Positions 24,872 through 33,653 of a stretch of 64,000 bases of DNA are shown here, piece after piece (the first letter of the stretch is position 1; every line of letters starts with the position of its first letter). The translations under genes were made by a program, and so were the position numbers. Origin of the DNA: UBA8514 sp034933685 (GTDB lineage Bacteria; Bacillota; Clostridia; Lachnospirales; Anaerotignaceae); contig JAYFNB010000018.1 in the NCBI GenBank assembly GCA_034933685.1, positions 62,001 through 126,000 on the forward strand. The letters run 5' to 3'. A model generated the notes under the pieces. That model was not told the DNA's origin, ran no database searches, and was given only the letters and a program-made list of their open reading frames with translations.

Positions 24872-26857
24872 ATGGAAAGCATGATTTATCTCGCTCCTGT
24901 GATGGGAGTAATTGCACTTGTGTTCGCTTTTATCTTGGCTTCCAAAGTTGGAAAAGAAGACGAAGGTACAGACAGAATGAAGGAAATTGCTGCTTCTATT
25001 CATGAAGGCGCACAAGCATTCCTTTTTGCAGAGTACAAAATACTTATTGTCTTTGTAATTATTTTGTTTGTTTGTATTGCCATAGGTGTTGGCTTGACAA
25101 CAGCAATCTGTTTTGTTATTGGCGGGTTGTTCTCAACGCTTGCAGGATATTTTGGTATGAATGTAGCTACAAAAGCTAATGTTAGAACTGCAAATGCAGC
25201 AAGAGAAGGCGGCATGAACAGAGCTCTTACAACAGCGTTTTCAGGCGGAGCTGTTATGGGTATGAGCGTTGTTGGACTTGGTCTATTTGGAATTAGCGTT
25301 ATTTTTGCAATTACAGGTGATACAGGCGTTTTATTCGGATTTAGCCTGGGTGCTTCATCAATTGCTTTATTTGCCCGTGTTGGCGGCGGTATTTATACAA
25401 AAGCTGCGGACGTTGGTGCTGACCTTGTTGGTAAAGTTGAAGCAGGTATACCAGAAGATGACCCCCGTAACCCAGCAGTTATTGCAGATAACGTTGGTGA
25501 CAATGTAGGTGACGTAGCTGGTATGGGTGCTGACCTTTTTGAATCTTATGTAGGTTCTATTGTGTCTGCACTCACGCTTGGTGTTGTTACTTATGCGGCC
25601 GGTAATGCAGGTGTAACTTTCCCATTGGTACTTGCAGCAATTGGTATTTTTGCGGGTATTGTTGGTACATTTTTTGTTAAGGGCGACGAAAAATCCAGCC
25701 CCCACAAAGCATTAAAAACGGGTACTTATGTTGCAAGTGCAATTGTTATTGTTGCATCATTCGTTTTAAGCAATATGTTTTTTGGAAGACTTAATGAGGC
25801 TATTGCCATTGTTGCAGGGCTTGTTGTTGGTGTGCTTATTGGTGTTGTTACAGAAGTCTATACTTCAGGTGACTACAAATCAGTTAAAAAGATTGCAGAC
25901 CAGTCAGAAACAGGTGCGGCTACTACAATTATTAGTGGTCTTGCTGTAGGTATGGAATCAACTGCCGGTATAATTCTTCTTATCTGTGTTGGTATCTTCT
26001 TAGCTTACAGATTTGCAGGCCTTTACGGAATTGCTCTTTCAGCTGTTGGTATGCTTTCAACTACAGGAATTACAGTTGCTGTAGATGCCTACGGCCCAAT
26101 TGCAGATAATGCAGGTGGTATTGCTGAAATGGCAGGTCTTGACCATTCAGTAAGATCGATTACAGACAAGCTTGATGCAGTTGGTAATACAACAGCAGCT
26201 ATGGGTAAGGGTTTTGCAATTGGTTCTGCAGCATTAACTGCTCTCGCACTTTTTGTTTCATATGCACAGGTTGTTCAGCTTTCAAGCATTGATATTCTTG
26301 ACCATAAAGTAATTATTGGTTTATTCATTGGTGGTATGCTTCCATTCCTTTTCTCAGCTTTTACAATGCAGTCTGTTGGTAAGGCGGCATTCCAGATGAT
26401 TGAAGAGGTTAGACGTCAGTTTAGAACAATACCTGGCATTATGGAAGGTACAGGCAAACCAGACTATAAGAGCTGTGTAGCAATTTCTACACAGGCAGCG
26501 TTAAAAGAAATGATGGTTCCTGGCCTTATGGCAGTGGTTGCACCAATTATTGTTGGTGTTCTTCTTGGACCTGCTGCACTTGGTGGTCTTCTTGCTGGCT
26601 CACTTGTTACAGGTGTGCTTATGGCTATTTTTATGTCAAACGCTGGTGGCGCTTGGGATAATGCTAAGAAGTACATTGAAGAGGGAAATCACGGTGGCAA
26701 AGGTAGCGAAGCACATAAAGCAGCAGTTGTTGGTGATACAGTTGGTGACCCATTCAAGGATACTTCTGGCCCATCAATTAACATTCTTATTAAGCTTATG
26801 ACAGTTGTAGCACTTGTTTTTGCACCATTGTTCTTGTCAATTGGTGGCATTCTTTAA
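24872..26857 (+). CDS. hppA: Membrane-bound ion-translocating pyrophosphatase
   Basis: Integral membrane enzyme that couples pyrophosphate hydrolysis to pumping of H+ and/or Na+. The protein has 661 residues and about 16 membrane segments. The PPi/Mg sites are seen as DVGADLVGKVEAGIPEDDPR, DNVGDNVGDVAGMGADLF and, at the end, GDTVGDPFKDTSGPS. In the segment GNTTAAMGKGFAIGS the residue after GNTTA is Ala, where potassium-independent enzymes have Lys, so this is predicted K+-dependent; such enzymes are often Na+ pumps, but the ion cannot be assigned here. GATGGGGG precedes the ATG. Confidence 0.96.
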   Translation: MESMIYLAPVMGVIALVFAFILASKVGKEDEGTDRMKEIAASIHEGAQAFLFAEYKILIVFVIILFVCIAIGVGLTTAICFVIGGLFSTLAGYFGMNVATKANVRTANAAREGGMNRALTTAFSGGAVMGMSVVGLGLFGISVIFAITGDTGVLFGFSLGASSIALFARVGGGIYTKAADVGADLVGKVEAGIPEDDPRNPAVIADNVGDNVGDVAGMGADLFESYVGSIVSALTLGVVTYAAGNAGVTFPLVLAAIGIFAGIVGTFFVKGDEKSSPHKALKTGTYVASAIVIVASFVLSNMFFGRLNEAIAIVAGLVVGVLIGVVTEVYTSGDYKSVKKIADQSETGAATTIISGLAVGMESTAGIILLICVGIFLAYRFAGLYGIALSAVGMLSTTGITVAVDAYGPIADNAGGIAEMAGLDHSVRSITDKLDAVGNTTAAMGKGFAIGSAALTALALFVSYAQVVQLSSIDILDHKVIIGLFIGGMLPFLFSAFTMQSVGKAAFQMIEEVRRQFRTIPGIMEGTGKPDYKSCVAISTQAALKEMMVPGLMAVVAPIIVGVLLGPAALGGLLAGSLVTGVLMAIFMSNAGGAWDNAKKYIEEGNHGGKGSEAHKAAVVGDTVGDPFKDTSGPSINILIKLMTVVALVFAPLFLSIGGIL

Positions 26858-26869
26858 TTTTAGATTTAG

Positions 26870-26900
26870 CGCAGACCTTTGAAAGGGTCTGCGTTTTTTT
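26870..26900 (+). terminator. Terminator after hppA
   Basis: CGCAGACC (26870-26877) pairs with GGTCTGCG (26886-26893), followed by seven T. Confidence 0.93.
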
Positions 26901-26949
26901 ATTTGACATTAATTTTCAGTTGACTTATTATAAATTGGAGGTGAATGAA

Positions 26950-27624
26950 ATGAAACATATAAATAGTTTTACGGGCTTTCCTAAGGAACTGACAGATTTT
27001 CTTTGGGAACTTAGATTTAATAACAATAAGGAATGGTTCGATAAAAATCGTGATAGATATAAGATATTATTTAAGGAACCAATGGATAGTTTTGCTTTCG
27101 ATATGAGCCAAATGCTTGTAAAAAGCAGTGGCGTTGTGGCTATTCCAGCAGTTTCACGAATGAACAGAGACATTAGATTTTCTAAAAACAAAGAGCCGTA
27201 CCGAGACAACAAGTGGGTGGTGTTTAAGCGGGAAGAAGGAACTTGGAAAGACAAGCCAGCGATGTTTTTTGAAATTGGCCCTGAATACTACATGATTGGA
27301 ATGGGCATTTACGAAAGTTTGCCTGCATACATGAAGGCTTTCAGAAAAAAGGTTGATAGTAACACAACTGAATTTGAACGTCTTATAAAACAGTATGATA
27401 AAAGCGATATCTTTAATCTTGAGGGCGATACATACAAAAGAAAATTTGCGGATGACAAAAGTGATGCAGTTATGAACTGGTATCAGCGCAAGAGCATTGC
27501 ACTTATTTGTAGTAGAAGAATTGATGAACTTGTAAACTCAAGGGAATTATTGGGTTTTTGTTATAAACAGTTCCAATTTTTGATGCCAATGATGGATTAT
27601 ATGATGTCTGTAAATGTAGAATAG
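26950..27624 (+). CDS. DUF2461 family protein
   Basis: Cytoplasmic protein of 224 residues of the widespread DUF2461 (TIGR02453) family, of unknown function. Family landmarks are the opening FPKELTDFLWELRFNNNKEWFD-like stretch (FLWELRFNNNKEWF), RMNRDIRFSKNKEPYR and FFEIGPEYYMIGMGIY. The ATG at 26950 is preferred over a weaker start at 26920 because GGAGGTGA stands directly upstream. It is convergent with the DUF4397 gene, sharing a terminator. Confidence 0.85.
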   Translation: MKHINSFTGFPKELTDFLWELRFNNNKEWFDKNRDRYKILFKEPMDSFAFDMSQMLVKSSGVVAIPAVSRMNRDIRFSKNKEPYRDNKWVVFKREEGTWKDKPAMFFEIGPEYYMIGMGIYESLPAYMKAFRKKVDSNTTEFERLIKQYDKSDIFNLEGDTYKRKFADDKSDAVMNWYQRKSIALICSRRIDELVNSRELLGFCYKQFQFLMPMMDYMMSVNVE

Positions 27625-27629
27625 GCGAA

Positions 27630-27665
27630 AAAGCTGTCCCAAGCATACTTCAATGGGACAGCTTT
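27630..27665. terminator. Terminator between convergent genes
   Basis: AAAGCTGTCCCA (27630-27641) and TGGGACAGCTTT (27654-27665) form a perfect 12-bp stem. The T run is better in the minus direction, that is, for the DUF4397 gene. Confidence 0.85.
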
Positions 27666-27668
27666 AAT

Positions 27669-28322
27669 TTAAAACTTAAGGTAAGTTACACCTTCAAGGG
27701 GTATAAGAACCTCTGCAAGAGGAGTGCCATTAATGAAGCCGACAAGAATTGTGGAGTAATAGTTTCCACCTTTAAGGACCATGTTTGGATGAGATACAAT
27801 AGTATTCTGACTGTCGCTTAATTTAACTTTCATTGTATGTTTCCCTGGGAAAAGAGATAAATATTCTGTAACTTCTGTAAAGTCTAGTTCATATACAACC
27901 GGAGTTTCGTCGATATATACATCAACCGCTACTTTGTCAGGTGAAAGATTGATAAACCGCATAAAAGACAAAGATTCATCAATTTCTTGAGGATAGTCTG
28001 AAATTACTTCTAGACCTACTTGGCTAGTTGTGCCTATTATTGCGGCTGTTGCAATTTCATGTGGGTGAAGGGTAACACGTATATCTAGCAGCTGGTCAAC
28101 GTTATTTTCTGTAGGATATATTTGTATGATATAAGTTCCTGCATGTGCAGTAAGGTACGGCGTAAAATCCTCGTATTTGAAATTTTTAACTACAAGTTTT
28201 TTGTTAATATAAACATCTACATTTACAGGTGGGTCGTTGGGCAATGCATGTAAAAAACGTATATATGCTTTGTCAACATCGCATTTGGAATCGAGTTTTT
28301 CGTTTTTATCAGGATATCTCAT
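27669..28322 (-). CDS. DUF4397 domain protein (two repeats)
   Basis: Protein of 217 residues made of two DUF4397 beta-sandwich repeats: the first opens RFLHALPNDPPVNVDVYI (about 26-43), the second RFINLSPDKVAVDVYI (about 115-130). Most DUF4397 proteins are exported, but here no signal peptide is visible: the N-terminus is charged (MRYPDKNEKLDSK). A cytoplasmic or spore-surface location is possible, the latter only a guess. GGAGGC lies upstream of the ATG on the minus strand. Function unknown. Confidence 0.82.
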   Translation of the reverse strand: MRYPDKNEKLDSKCDVDKAYIRFLHALPNDPPVNVDVYINKKLVVKNFKYEDFTPYLTAHAGTYIIQIYPTENNVDQLLDIRVTLHPHEIATAAIIGTTSQVGLEVISDYPQEIDESLSFMRFINLSPDKVAVDVYIDETPVVYELDFTEVTEYLSLFPGKHTMKVKLSDSQNTIVSHPNMVLKGGNYYSTILVGFINGTPLAEVLIPLEGVTYLKF

Positions 28323-28391
28323 AATTTGTTTTCAGCCTCCTTTGTATTTACAGTATATGAAAAGGATTAGCTTTGTGTTTACGAAAAAATT

Positions 28392-28439
28392 AAAAAACGC
28401 AGCAAGTTTATGGTTTGCATAAACATTGCCGCGTTTTTT
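28392..28439 (-). terminator. Terminator of mecA
   Basis: AAAAACGC-A-GCAAGTTTATG pairs with CATAAAC-A-TTGC-C-GCGTTTTTT around a GTTTG loop, a long stem with single internal mismatches. The T run is present in the minus direction, downstream of mecA. Confidence 0.85.
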
Positions 28440-28457
28440 CCGTTTATTTATGTATAG

Positions 28458-29105
28458 CTACTGAAAGACGTTTTTAAGTGTTTTTAAAGCTGGATTTTTC
28501 ATAATTAGTTCACCATGTTCAATAAGGTGATATTTTGAAAGTACTGTTGAAATATGTTTTTCGCCATACTCGCTAAGGATTAGCTCCATTTTATCGTTGG
28601 TTATTAAATCATCAGAAGTATCATTTTGTAACAAAAGGAAATACCTCTGCTGGTATTTATAAAGTTGACTAAAACCATTAAAGCCTGAACTAAGACGCAT
28701 CGCAACGTCTGTAACGATATCTATTGTTTCGAAGGAATAAATACAAATTCCTTCATCTGAATTATGCTCTGGTATATAGTGAACAATAGATTTTTTCTTA
28801 TATCTTCGCAAGTCCTTATTTTGAGAGACCATGGAAACTTTTTCTTTTTGGGTTTCTTTATCAGGTAATTTGGTTACAATAATCATCAGCCCATCAACTG
28901 ACACAGGTGCGGCCTCAACCATAAGCGGTGTATTTTCAAAAGAAAAACCACATTCATTAAAGGCTTGTTCCATAATTATTCTGAAAAGTTCTTGTGTTTT
29001 TTCTGACGGCTTAATAAGCTCCTCAATACTTAGGTTTCTTTCTTTAAGGTCTGCACGGGACAGAGTAAGTTTGATTTGGGTATCACTTAATTTTTCTATC
29101 TTCAT
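28458..29105 (-). CDS. mecA: MecA-type adaptor protein
   Basis: Adaptor that delivers substrates to the ClpC/ClpP protease in low-GC Gram-positives. The N-terminal targeting domain begins MKIEKLSDTQIKLTLSRADL and has ERNLSIEEL, the normal MecA opening. A linker rich in charged residues follows (about 85-115), then the ClpC-binding C-terminal domain with FETIDIVTDVAMRL and a Tyr-rich strand. The 215-residue length is typical. AGAGGAAGTGA precedes the ATG. It stands divergent from a large membrane-anchored gene. Confidence 0.9.
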   Translation of the reverse strand: MKIEKLSDTQIKLTLSRADLKERNLSIEELIKPSEKTQELFRIIMEQAFNECGFSFENTPLMVEAAPVSVDGLMIIVTKLPDKETQKEKVSMVSQNKDLRRYKKKSIVHYIPEHNSDEGICIYSFETIDIVTDVAMRLSSGFNGFSQLYKYQQRYFLLLQNDTSDDLITNDKMELILSEYGEKHISTVLSKYHLIEHGELIMKNPALKTLKNVFQ

Positions 29106-29127
29106 ACTATCACTTCCTCTCGTGTTA

Positions 29128-29156
29128 AGTATAATTATAAATACGCATTCTGTAAA
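29128..29156 (-). promoter_or_regulatory. Promoter of mecA
   Basis: On the minus strand TTTACA (29156-29151), 17-base spacer, TATACT (29133-29128). Confidence 0.75.
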
Positions 29157-29208
29157 GAGGTTATTAATGCTAAATTATTAAATGATTATTAATAATAAAA
29201 GTAAAAAG

Positions 29209-29237
29209 TTTACCCTTTGGGTAGAATATGGTATTAT
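29209..29237 (+). promoter_or_regulatory. Promoter of the membrane-anchored unknown
   Basis: TTTACC (29209-29214), 17-base spacer, TATTAT (29232-29237). A small palindrome TACCC-TTT-GGGTA (29211-29223) overlaps the -35 and could be an operator. Confidence 0.6.
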
Positions 29238-29271
29238 TACATAACATGAAAAACAGAAAAGGGGTTAAAAA

Positions 29272-30999
29272 ATGAAAAAAAACAAATTAATTTCTATTGT
29301 TATTACACTAATTGTTTGGTTTGTTATGTTTTATTCTGCTTTACCGGCAATAAATATTCAAAGCCAAGAATTTTGGAGTTTTACAATAAGCCTTATTGTT
29401 GTGGCTGTAGTTATAAACAGCTATTCGCTTATAAAAAGTATAGTTGAAAATAAAGAAGCTATGCCTTTGCGTGAAAGACTGAAGCAATTTAAAAAAGTAA
29501 TTATTGTTATTTTGGCATTTGTAATTATTTATGGTGGCGGAACACTTCTTTCTTCGCCAATTATACGTGCATCTGCTTATAAAAATTTGCTTGGGGTTCA
29601 AACCAGCGATTTTAAAGAGGACATAAAAGAGGTGAATTATAGCCAAATTCCTCTTTTGGACAAGGACTCTGCTGCTTTGCTTTCCGAAAGAAAAATGGGA
29701 AGTATGATTGATATGGTTAGCCAATACGAGGTTAGTGATTACTATACCCAGATAAATTATAAGGAAAAGCCTATGCGTGTTACACCATTGGAATATGGAA
29801 GTATTATTAAATGGATCACAAACAGAAGTACAGGCATACCTGCATATGTTCAAATTGATATGGCATCTCAGGATGTTGAACTAATTAAGCTGAAGGACGG
29901 TATTACAATTTCTCCAAGTGAGCATTTTGGCAGAAACTTAGATAGATTTCTTAGGTTTAGATACCCAACGGCAATGTTCAGAAGCAAAAATTTTGAAGTT
30001 GACGACGATGGAACGCCTTACTGGATTTGCCCTGTTGCCACAAAGAAAATAGGTCTTTTTGGTGGTACAGACATTAAAGGTGCGGTTTTGCTTAATGCTA
30101 TAACAGGTGAACATCAATATTATGATGTTGGCGATGTACCTACATGGGTGGATAAAGTATATGACGCAGAGCTTTTGGTTCAGCAATATAATTATCACGG
30201 AGTACTTACTAACGGATATCTTAACAGCATTTTTGGACAACGTGGATGTTTACAGACCACAGAAGGATACAATTATATTGCCTTGGATGATGATGTTTGG
30301 GTTTATACAGGCATTACATCAGTTACAGGGGATGAGTCTATTGTAGGTTTTGTTCTTATGAACCAAAGAACTAAAGAAACTAAGTATTACCAAACTTCAG
30401 GCGCGAAAGAAATTTCGGCAATGAGGAGTGCAGAAGGACAGGTGCAGCATTTAGGGTATGTAGCAACTTTTCCATTACTTCTTAATGTAGGTGGAGAGCC
30501 AAGTTATTTTCTTGCATTAAAAGACGAAGCGGGCTTGGTTAAAAAATATGCTATGGTTAACATAGAAAAATATCAAATTGTTGCTATTGGCGATAGCATA
30601 AGCGAATGCGATAAAAACTATAAGTTATTATTAACAGACAATGGAATTACAACAGTGCCTACAAAAGAAGAAGCAGGTTATTCAGGAGTAGTTGAGAATG
30701 TTTGGAATGTGGTAATAGATGGAAATACTTACTACTATTTCCAACTTAATAATTATAATCAGCTTTTTGAAATTGCTGCTAAAAATGATATTTCCGTAGT
30801 GAAAATTGCAAAAGGTGACACAGTTGCAATACAGGGTTATACCGAAGAAAAACAAGGAATAATTGGAATTGCAACTATTGAAATAACTAAACTTGAAACC
30901 AAAACGGCAGATGAAGTTTCAAAGCCTATGCAAAAACCTGAAAATGTTAAACAAGATACTCAAAAAATAGTGGATACTACCAGCAGTGTAAATCCTTAA
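29272..30999 (+). CDS. Membrane-anchored protein of unknown function, 575 residues
   Basis: I do not recognise a named domain. There are three hydrophobic segments near the N-terminus (about 6-26, 36-55 and 76-96); the remaining 480 residues are hydrophilic and probably outside the membrane. The long part has repeated beta-like stretches with WICPVATKKIGLFGG, GAVLLNAITGEHQYYDVGDVPTWVDKVY-like text and YYYFQLNNYNQLF, reminiscent of a propeller or PepSY-like fold without a firm match. The C-terminal 30 residues are Lys/Pro/Thr-rich. Similar proteins are frequent in Clostridia as hypotheticals. AAGGGG precedes the ATG. Confidence 0.65.
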   Translation: MKKNKLISIVITLIVWFVMFYSALPAINIQSQEFWSFTISLIVVAVVINSYSLIKSIVENKEAMPLRERLKQFKKVIIVILAFVIIYGGGTLLSSPIIRASAYKNLLGVQTSDFKEDIKEVNYSQIPLLDKDSAALLSERKMGSMIDMVSQYEVSDYYTQINYKEKPMRVTPLEYGSIIKWITNRSTGIPAYVQIDMASQDVELIKLKDGITISPSEHFGRNLDRFLRFRYPTAMFRSKNFEVDDDGTPYWICPVATKKIGLFGGTDIKGAVLLNAITGEHQYYDVGDVPTWVDKVYDAELLVQQYNYHGVLTNGYLNSIFGQRGCLQTTEGYNYIALDDDVWVYTGITSVTGDESIVGFVLMNQRTKETKYYQTSGAKEISAMRSAEGQVQHLGYVATFPLLLNVGGEPSYFLALKDEAGLVKKYAMVNIEKYQIVAIGDSISECDKNYKLLLTDNGITTVPTKEEAGYSGVVENVWNVVIDGNTYYYFQLNNYNQLFEIAAKNDISVVKIAKGDTVAIQGYTEEKQGIIGIATIEITKLETKTADEVSKPMQKPENVKQDTQKIVDTTSSVNP

Positions 31000-31113
31000 A
31001 AATTTATTAAGTTTCCAAATTTTGGTTATAATTGGGTTAATAAAATGTATTTACGGTCGACTTATAAGTATAATGAAAGAAAATTCAAAATTTTTATAAC
31101 GGAGGTCGTTTCC

Positions 31114-31785
31114 ATGAGGATATATGGCAATATAAACAACTACGGAGTAAGTGGAACTAGCGCAAGGCTGCAAAACTTACTTAGAAGTAGAAAAACTAGC
31201 TCAACTAGTTATTCAACCGCGGCTGCAACATCTACTGACTTGGCGTCGTTAATTAGCAGCAGCAGTTCAACAAATTCTTCATCAAGCAGCAGTTCAACCG
31301 TTGTTAGTGAAACGTATGAAAAAATTGGAACAGCAGCTAGCAATACCACAACACATGCAAACAAACTATTAGCAACTGGGAAAAACAGTTTATTTGATGA
31401 AGATGAAAGTAGTAGCGAAAAGGCGGTTAAGGAAATTAAAAATTTCGTTGAAGATTATAATTCGCTTATGACGCAGATGCAGAAATCTGGAAGTAAAACG
31501 TACAAAGCTTATGCTAAGGAATTGAAGGAGGTAGCTACATCGTCAAAGTCAAGCCTTGAGGCGGTGGGTATAACTTGTAATTCAGATGGAACACTTTCAA
31601 TTGATAGTGATAAACTTTCAGATGCAGACTTAAGTGATTTGAAAAAAATATTCCAAGGCAGTTCAAGTTTTTGCGCAAAAGTAAGTGAAAAGAGTACAAC
31701 CGTAAATAAAAGAGCTGCTTTAGATAAAGCTATCAGCTCTTATACTGGCAGTACAAGCAAAACCAGCTATAGCACAAGTGTATAA
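31114..31785 (+). CDS. Ser-rich protein resembling the C-terminal part of flagellar cap FliD
   Basis: Protein of 223 residues with no signal peptide. The first 75 residues are low complexity, with serine runs around 50-68. The rest (about 105-190) has the FliD C-terminal pattern: FVEDYNSLMTQM, a helical stretch, then GITCNSDGTLSIDSDKLSD and LKKIFQG, which in FliD is the domain preceding the terminal coiled coil. No flagellar gene is nearby and the conserved FliD N-terminal domain is absent, so it is an orphan relative rather than a cap protein. GGAGG precedes the ATG; the in-frame start at 31045 has no ribosome site. Confidence 0.6.
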   Translation: MRIYGNINNYGVSGTSARLQNLLRSRKTSSTSYSTAAATSTDLASLISSSSSTNSSSSSSSTVVSETYEKIGTAASNTTTHANKLLATGKNSLFDEDESSSEKAVKEIKNFVEDYNSLMTQMQKSGSKTYKAYAKELKEVATSSKSSLEAVGITCNSDGTLSIDSDKLSDADLSDLKKIFQGSSSFCAKVSEKSTTVNKRAALDKAISSYTGSTSKTSYSTSV

Positions 31786-31811
31786 ATATAATTATATATT
31801 TTGGTAAAATT

Positions 31812-31868
31812 AAAGAGAAGAGAACTTTGTTGAGAGTAATCAACAGAGATTTTTCTTCTCTTTTTTAT
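31812..31868 (+). terminator. Terminator after the FliD-like gene
   Basis: AAAGAGAAG (31812-31820) pairs with CTTCTCTTT (31855-31863), with a second inner stem TGTTGA/TCAACA, followed by T. Confidence 0.85.
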
Positions 31869-31959
31869 TTGAAAATTGATGCAGATAGCTATAAACGTAA
31901 AAAAACAACGCAGTGTTTTAAAAATAAGCAAAAAATGTACTAAAAATGGCGTAGAAGTG

Positions 31960-31988
31960 TTGAAATATGTTTTTTTTTAATATATAAT
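31960..31988 (+). promoter_or_regulatory. Promoter of the sugar-acid dehydratase pair
   Basis: TTGAAA (31960-31965), 17-base spacer, TATAAT (31983-31988). Confidence 0.75.
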
Positions 31989-32029
31989 CAAGTCATTAAG
32001 TATTAGAGTTGATTAAAGGAGGATTTAAA

Positions 32030-32323
32030 ATGAGTGTAAACGCAATTATGTTAAGACCTATTGACACTGTTGTTACTATAGTTGGTGATGTTGCAAAGGG
32101 TAGCACTGTTAATTACACTAAAGATGGAGAAACATGTTCTGTTATTGCTTTAGAGGATATTCCTGCATTTCATAAAATTGCAATTAAAAGCCTTAAAAGT
32201 GGAGAGCACATTATTAAATATGGACAAATTATTGGTGGCTTAGTTGAGGATGCACCAGAAGGATGTTGGATTAGCCACAAAAACATAATAAGCTTACCAA
32301 GAAACTACGAAGACGAATTATAA
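32030..32323 (+). CDS. UxaA-family dehydratase small subunit (SAF domain)
   Basis: Protein of 97 residues equal to the N-terminal SAF domain of altronate/galactarate dehydratases, which in many bacteria is fused to the catalytic part. The visible pattern is VTIVGDVAKGSTVNY, ALEDIPAFHKIAIKSL and GEHIIKYGQIIG with the conserved HKIA and IKYG. AAGGAGG precedes the ATG at 32030. The large subunit starts 16 bases downstream, so the two form a split enzyme. Confidence 0.9.
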   Translation: MSVNAIMLRPIDTVVTIVGDVAKGSTVNYTKDGETCSVIALEDIPAFHKIAIKSLKSGEHIIKYGQIIGGLVEDAPEGCWISHKNIISLPRNYEDEL

Positions 32324-32338
32324 GAGGAGGTTAACATA

Positions 32339-33499
32339 ATGAATTTCATGGGCTATGGAAGACCAGACGGAAGAGTTGGTATAAGAAATAAGGTTTTAAT
32401 TTTACCTACATGTGTTTGCTCGGCAGAAACATGTCGTATTGTTTCAGAACAGGTAGAGGGTACAATTTATGTTGGAAATACAGCAGGATGTTCTGAAGTT
32501 GAAGAAAACTTACAAATTTGTACAGATATGTATTCAGGCTTTGCGGCTAACCCCAACATTTTTGGTACAGTTATGATTGGTCTTGGCTGTGAGGGATGTA
32601 CACCTGATATAGTAAAAGACGCTATACTTTCAAAAACAAACAAACCGTTAGAGGTTTTTGTAATTCAGGATGAAGGTGGCACAGTTAATACAATTAACAA
32701 AGCAGTAAAAGCGGCAAGAAAAATGGTTCAGGATGCGTCGCTTGTATCTAAAAAGGAATATCCAGTAAGCAATCTGTTTCTTGGACTTGAATGCGGTGGG
32801 TCGGATGCTACAAGTGGTCTTGCGGCAAATCCTGTTGTTGGAAAGGTTTCAGACATGCTTGTTGACCTTGGCGGTTCTGCTGTTATGAGTGAAACTACAG
32901 AATTTATTGGTGCAGAACACATTTTGGCAAAAAGGGCTGCAACACCTGAAATCAAAAAACAGATAATTGGCATTTGCAAGGACCTTGAAGACCATCTTGC
33001 CAATGTTAATCAAAATCTTCGTACAGGGCAACCAACCCCAGGTAACAAAGATGGTGGTATTTCAACAATTGAAGAAAAGTCACTGGGTTGTATTTATAAG
33101 GGTGGCTCAAGACCTATTGTTGAAGTGCTTAAATATGCGCAGATGCCTACAAAACAGGGTGCTCTTATTATGGACACACCAGGTTTTGACGTAGCTTCTG
33201 TTACAGCGATGGTTGCAGGCGGATGCCAGGCAATTATATTTACAACAGGCCGTGGCACACCTACTGGTAACATAATTGCACCCGTAATTAAGATTACTGG
33301 CAACAGCAAAACATACACTAGAATGATTGACAATATTGATTTCGATGCTAGCGTTGTTATAGATGGAAAAATGACAATTGACCAGTGCGGTGAAGAACTA
33401 TTTAATGAATTTATGGAAGTTGCTAACGGCAAAGTTACAAAGGCAGAGGCATTTGGTTTTAATGAGTGTTCTATGCAGAGAATTTGTAAGTTTATTTAA
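32339..33499 (+). CDS. UxaA-family dehydratase large subunit (altronate/galactarate type)
   Basis: Catalytic part (386 residues) of a UxaA/GarD-type hydro-lyase, which dehydrates sugar acids to 2-keto-3-deoxy acids with iron. Family features are the start GYGRPDGRVGIRNKVLI, the cysteines in PTCVCSAETC and GLGCEGC, ECGGSDATSGLAANPVVG and, near the end, FTTGRGTPTGNIIAPVIKI-like text (TTGRGTPTGN). GAGGAGG precedes the ATG. The substrate (altronate, galactarate or a C4/C3 acid) is not fixed by sequence. The neighbouring PdxA-family gene leaves a tetronate or similar acid possible. Confidence 0.9.
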   Translation: MNFMGYGRPDGRVGIRNKVLILPTCVCSAETCRIVSEQVEGTIYVGNTAGCSEVEENLQICTDMYSGFAANPNIFGTVMIGLGCEGCTPDIVKDAILSKTNKPLEVFVIQDEGGTVNTINKAVKAARKMVQDASLVSKKEYPVSNLFLGLECGGSDATSGLAANPVVGKVSDMLVDLGGSAVMSETTEFIGAEHILAKRAATPEIKKQIIGICKDLEDHLANVNQNLRTGQPTPGNKDGGISTIEEKSLGCIYKGGSRPIVEVLKYAQMPTKQGALIMDTPGFDVASVTAMVAGGCQAIIFTTGRGTPTGNIIAPVIKITGNSKTYTRMIDNIDFDASVVIDGKMTIDQCGEELFNEFMEVANGKVTKAEAFGFNECSMQRICKFI

Positions 33500-33515
33500 G
33501 AATAAAATTTAAATC

Positions 33516-33561
33516 AAGCTTGTTTTGGATGGAAAATAAACGTTCAGAACAGGCTTTTATT
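33516..33561 (+). terminator. Probable terminator between the dehydratase pair and the PdxA-family gene
   Basis: AAGCTTGTT (33516-33524) pairs with AACAGGCTT (33548-33556) with one G-U and is followed by TTATTTTT. The loop is long (23 bases). Confidence 0.6.
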
Positions 33562-33653
33562 TTTAAATTAAATGTGATATAATTTTAAATTAGTACGATT
33601 TTACATATGAATTGTACAGGCACAATCAAATCTGTTTTGAAGGGTGAGTTTTG

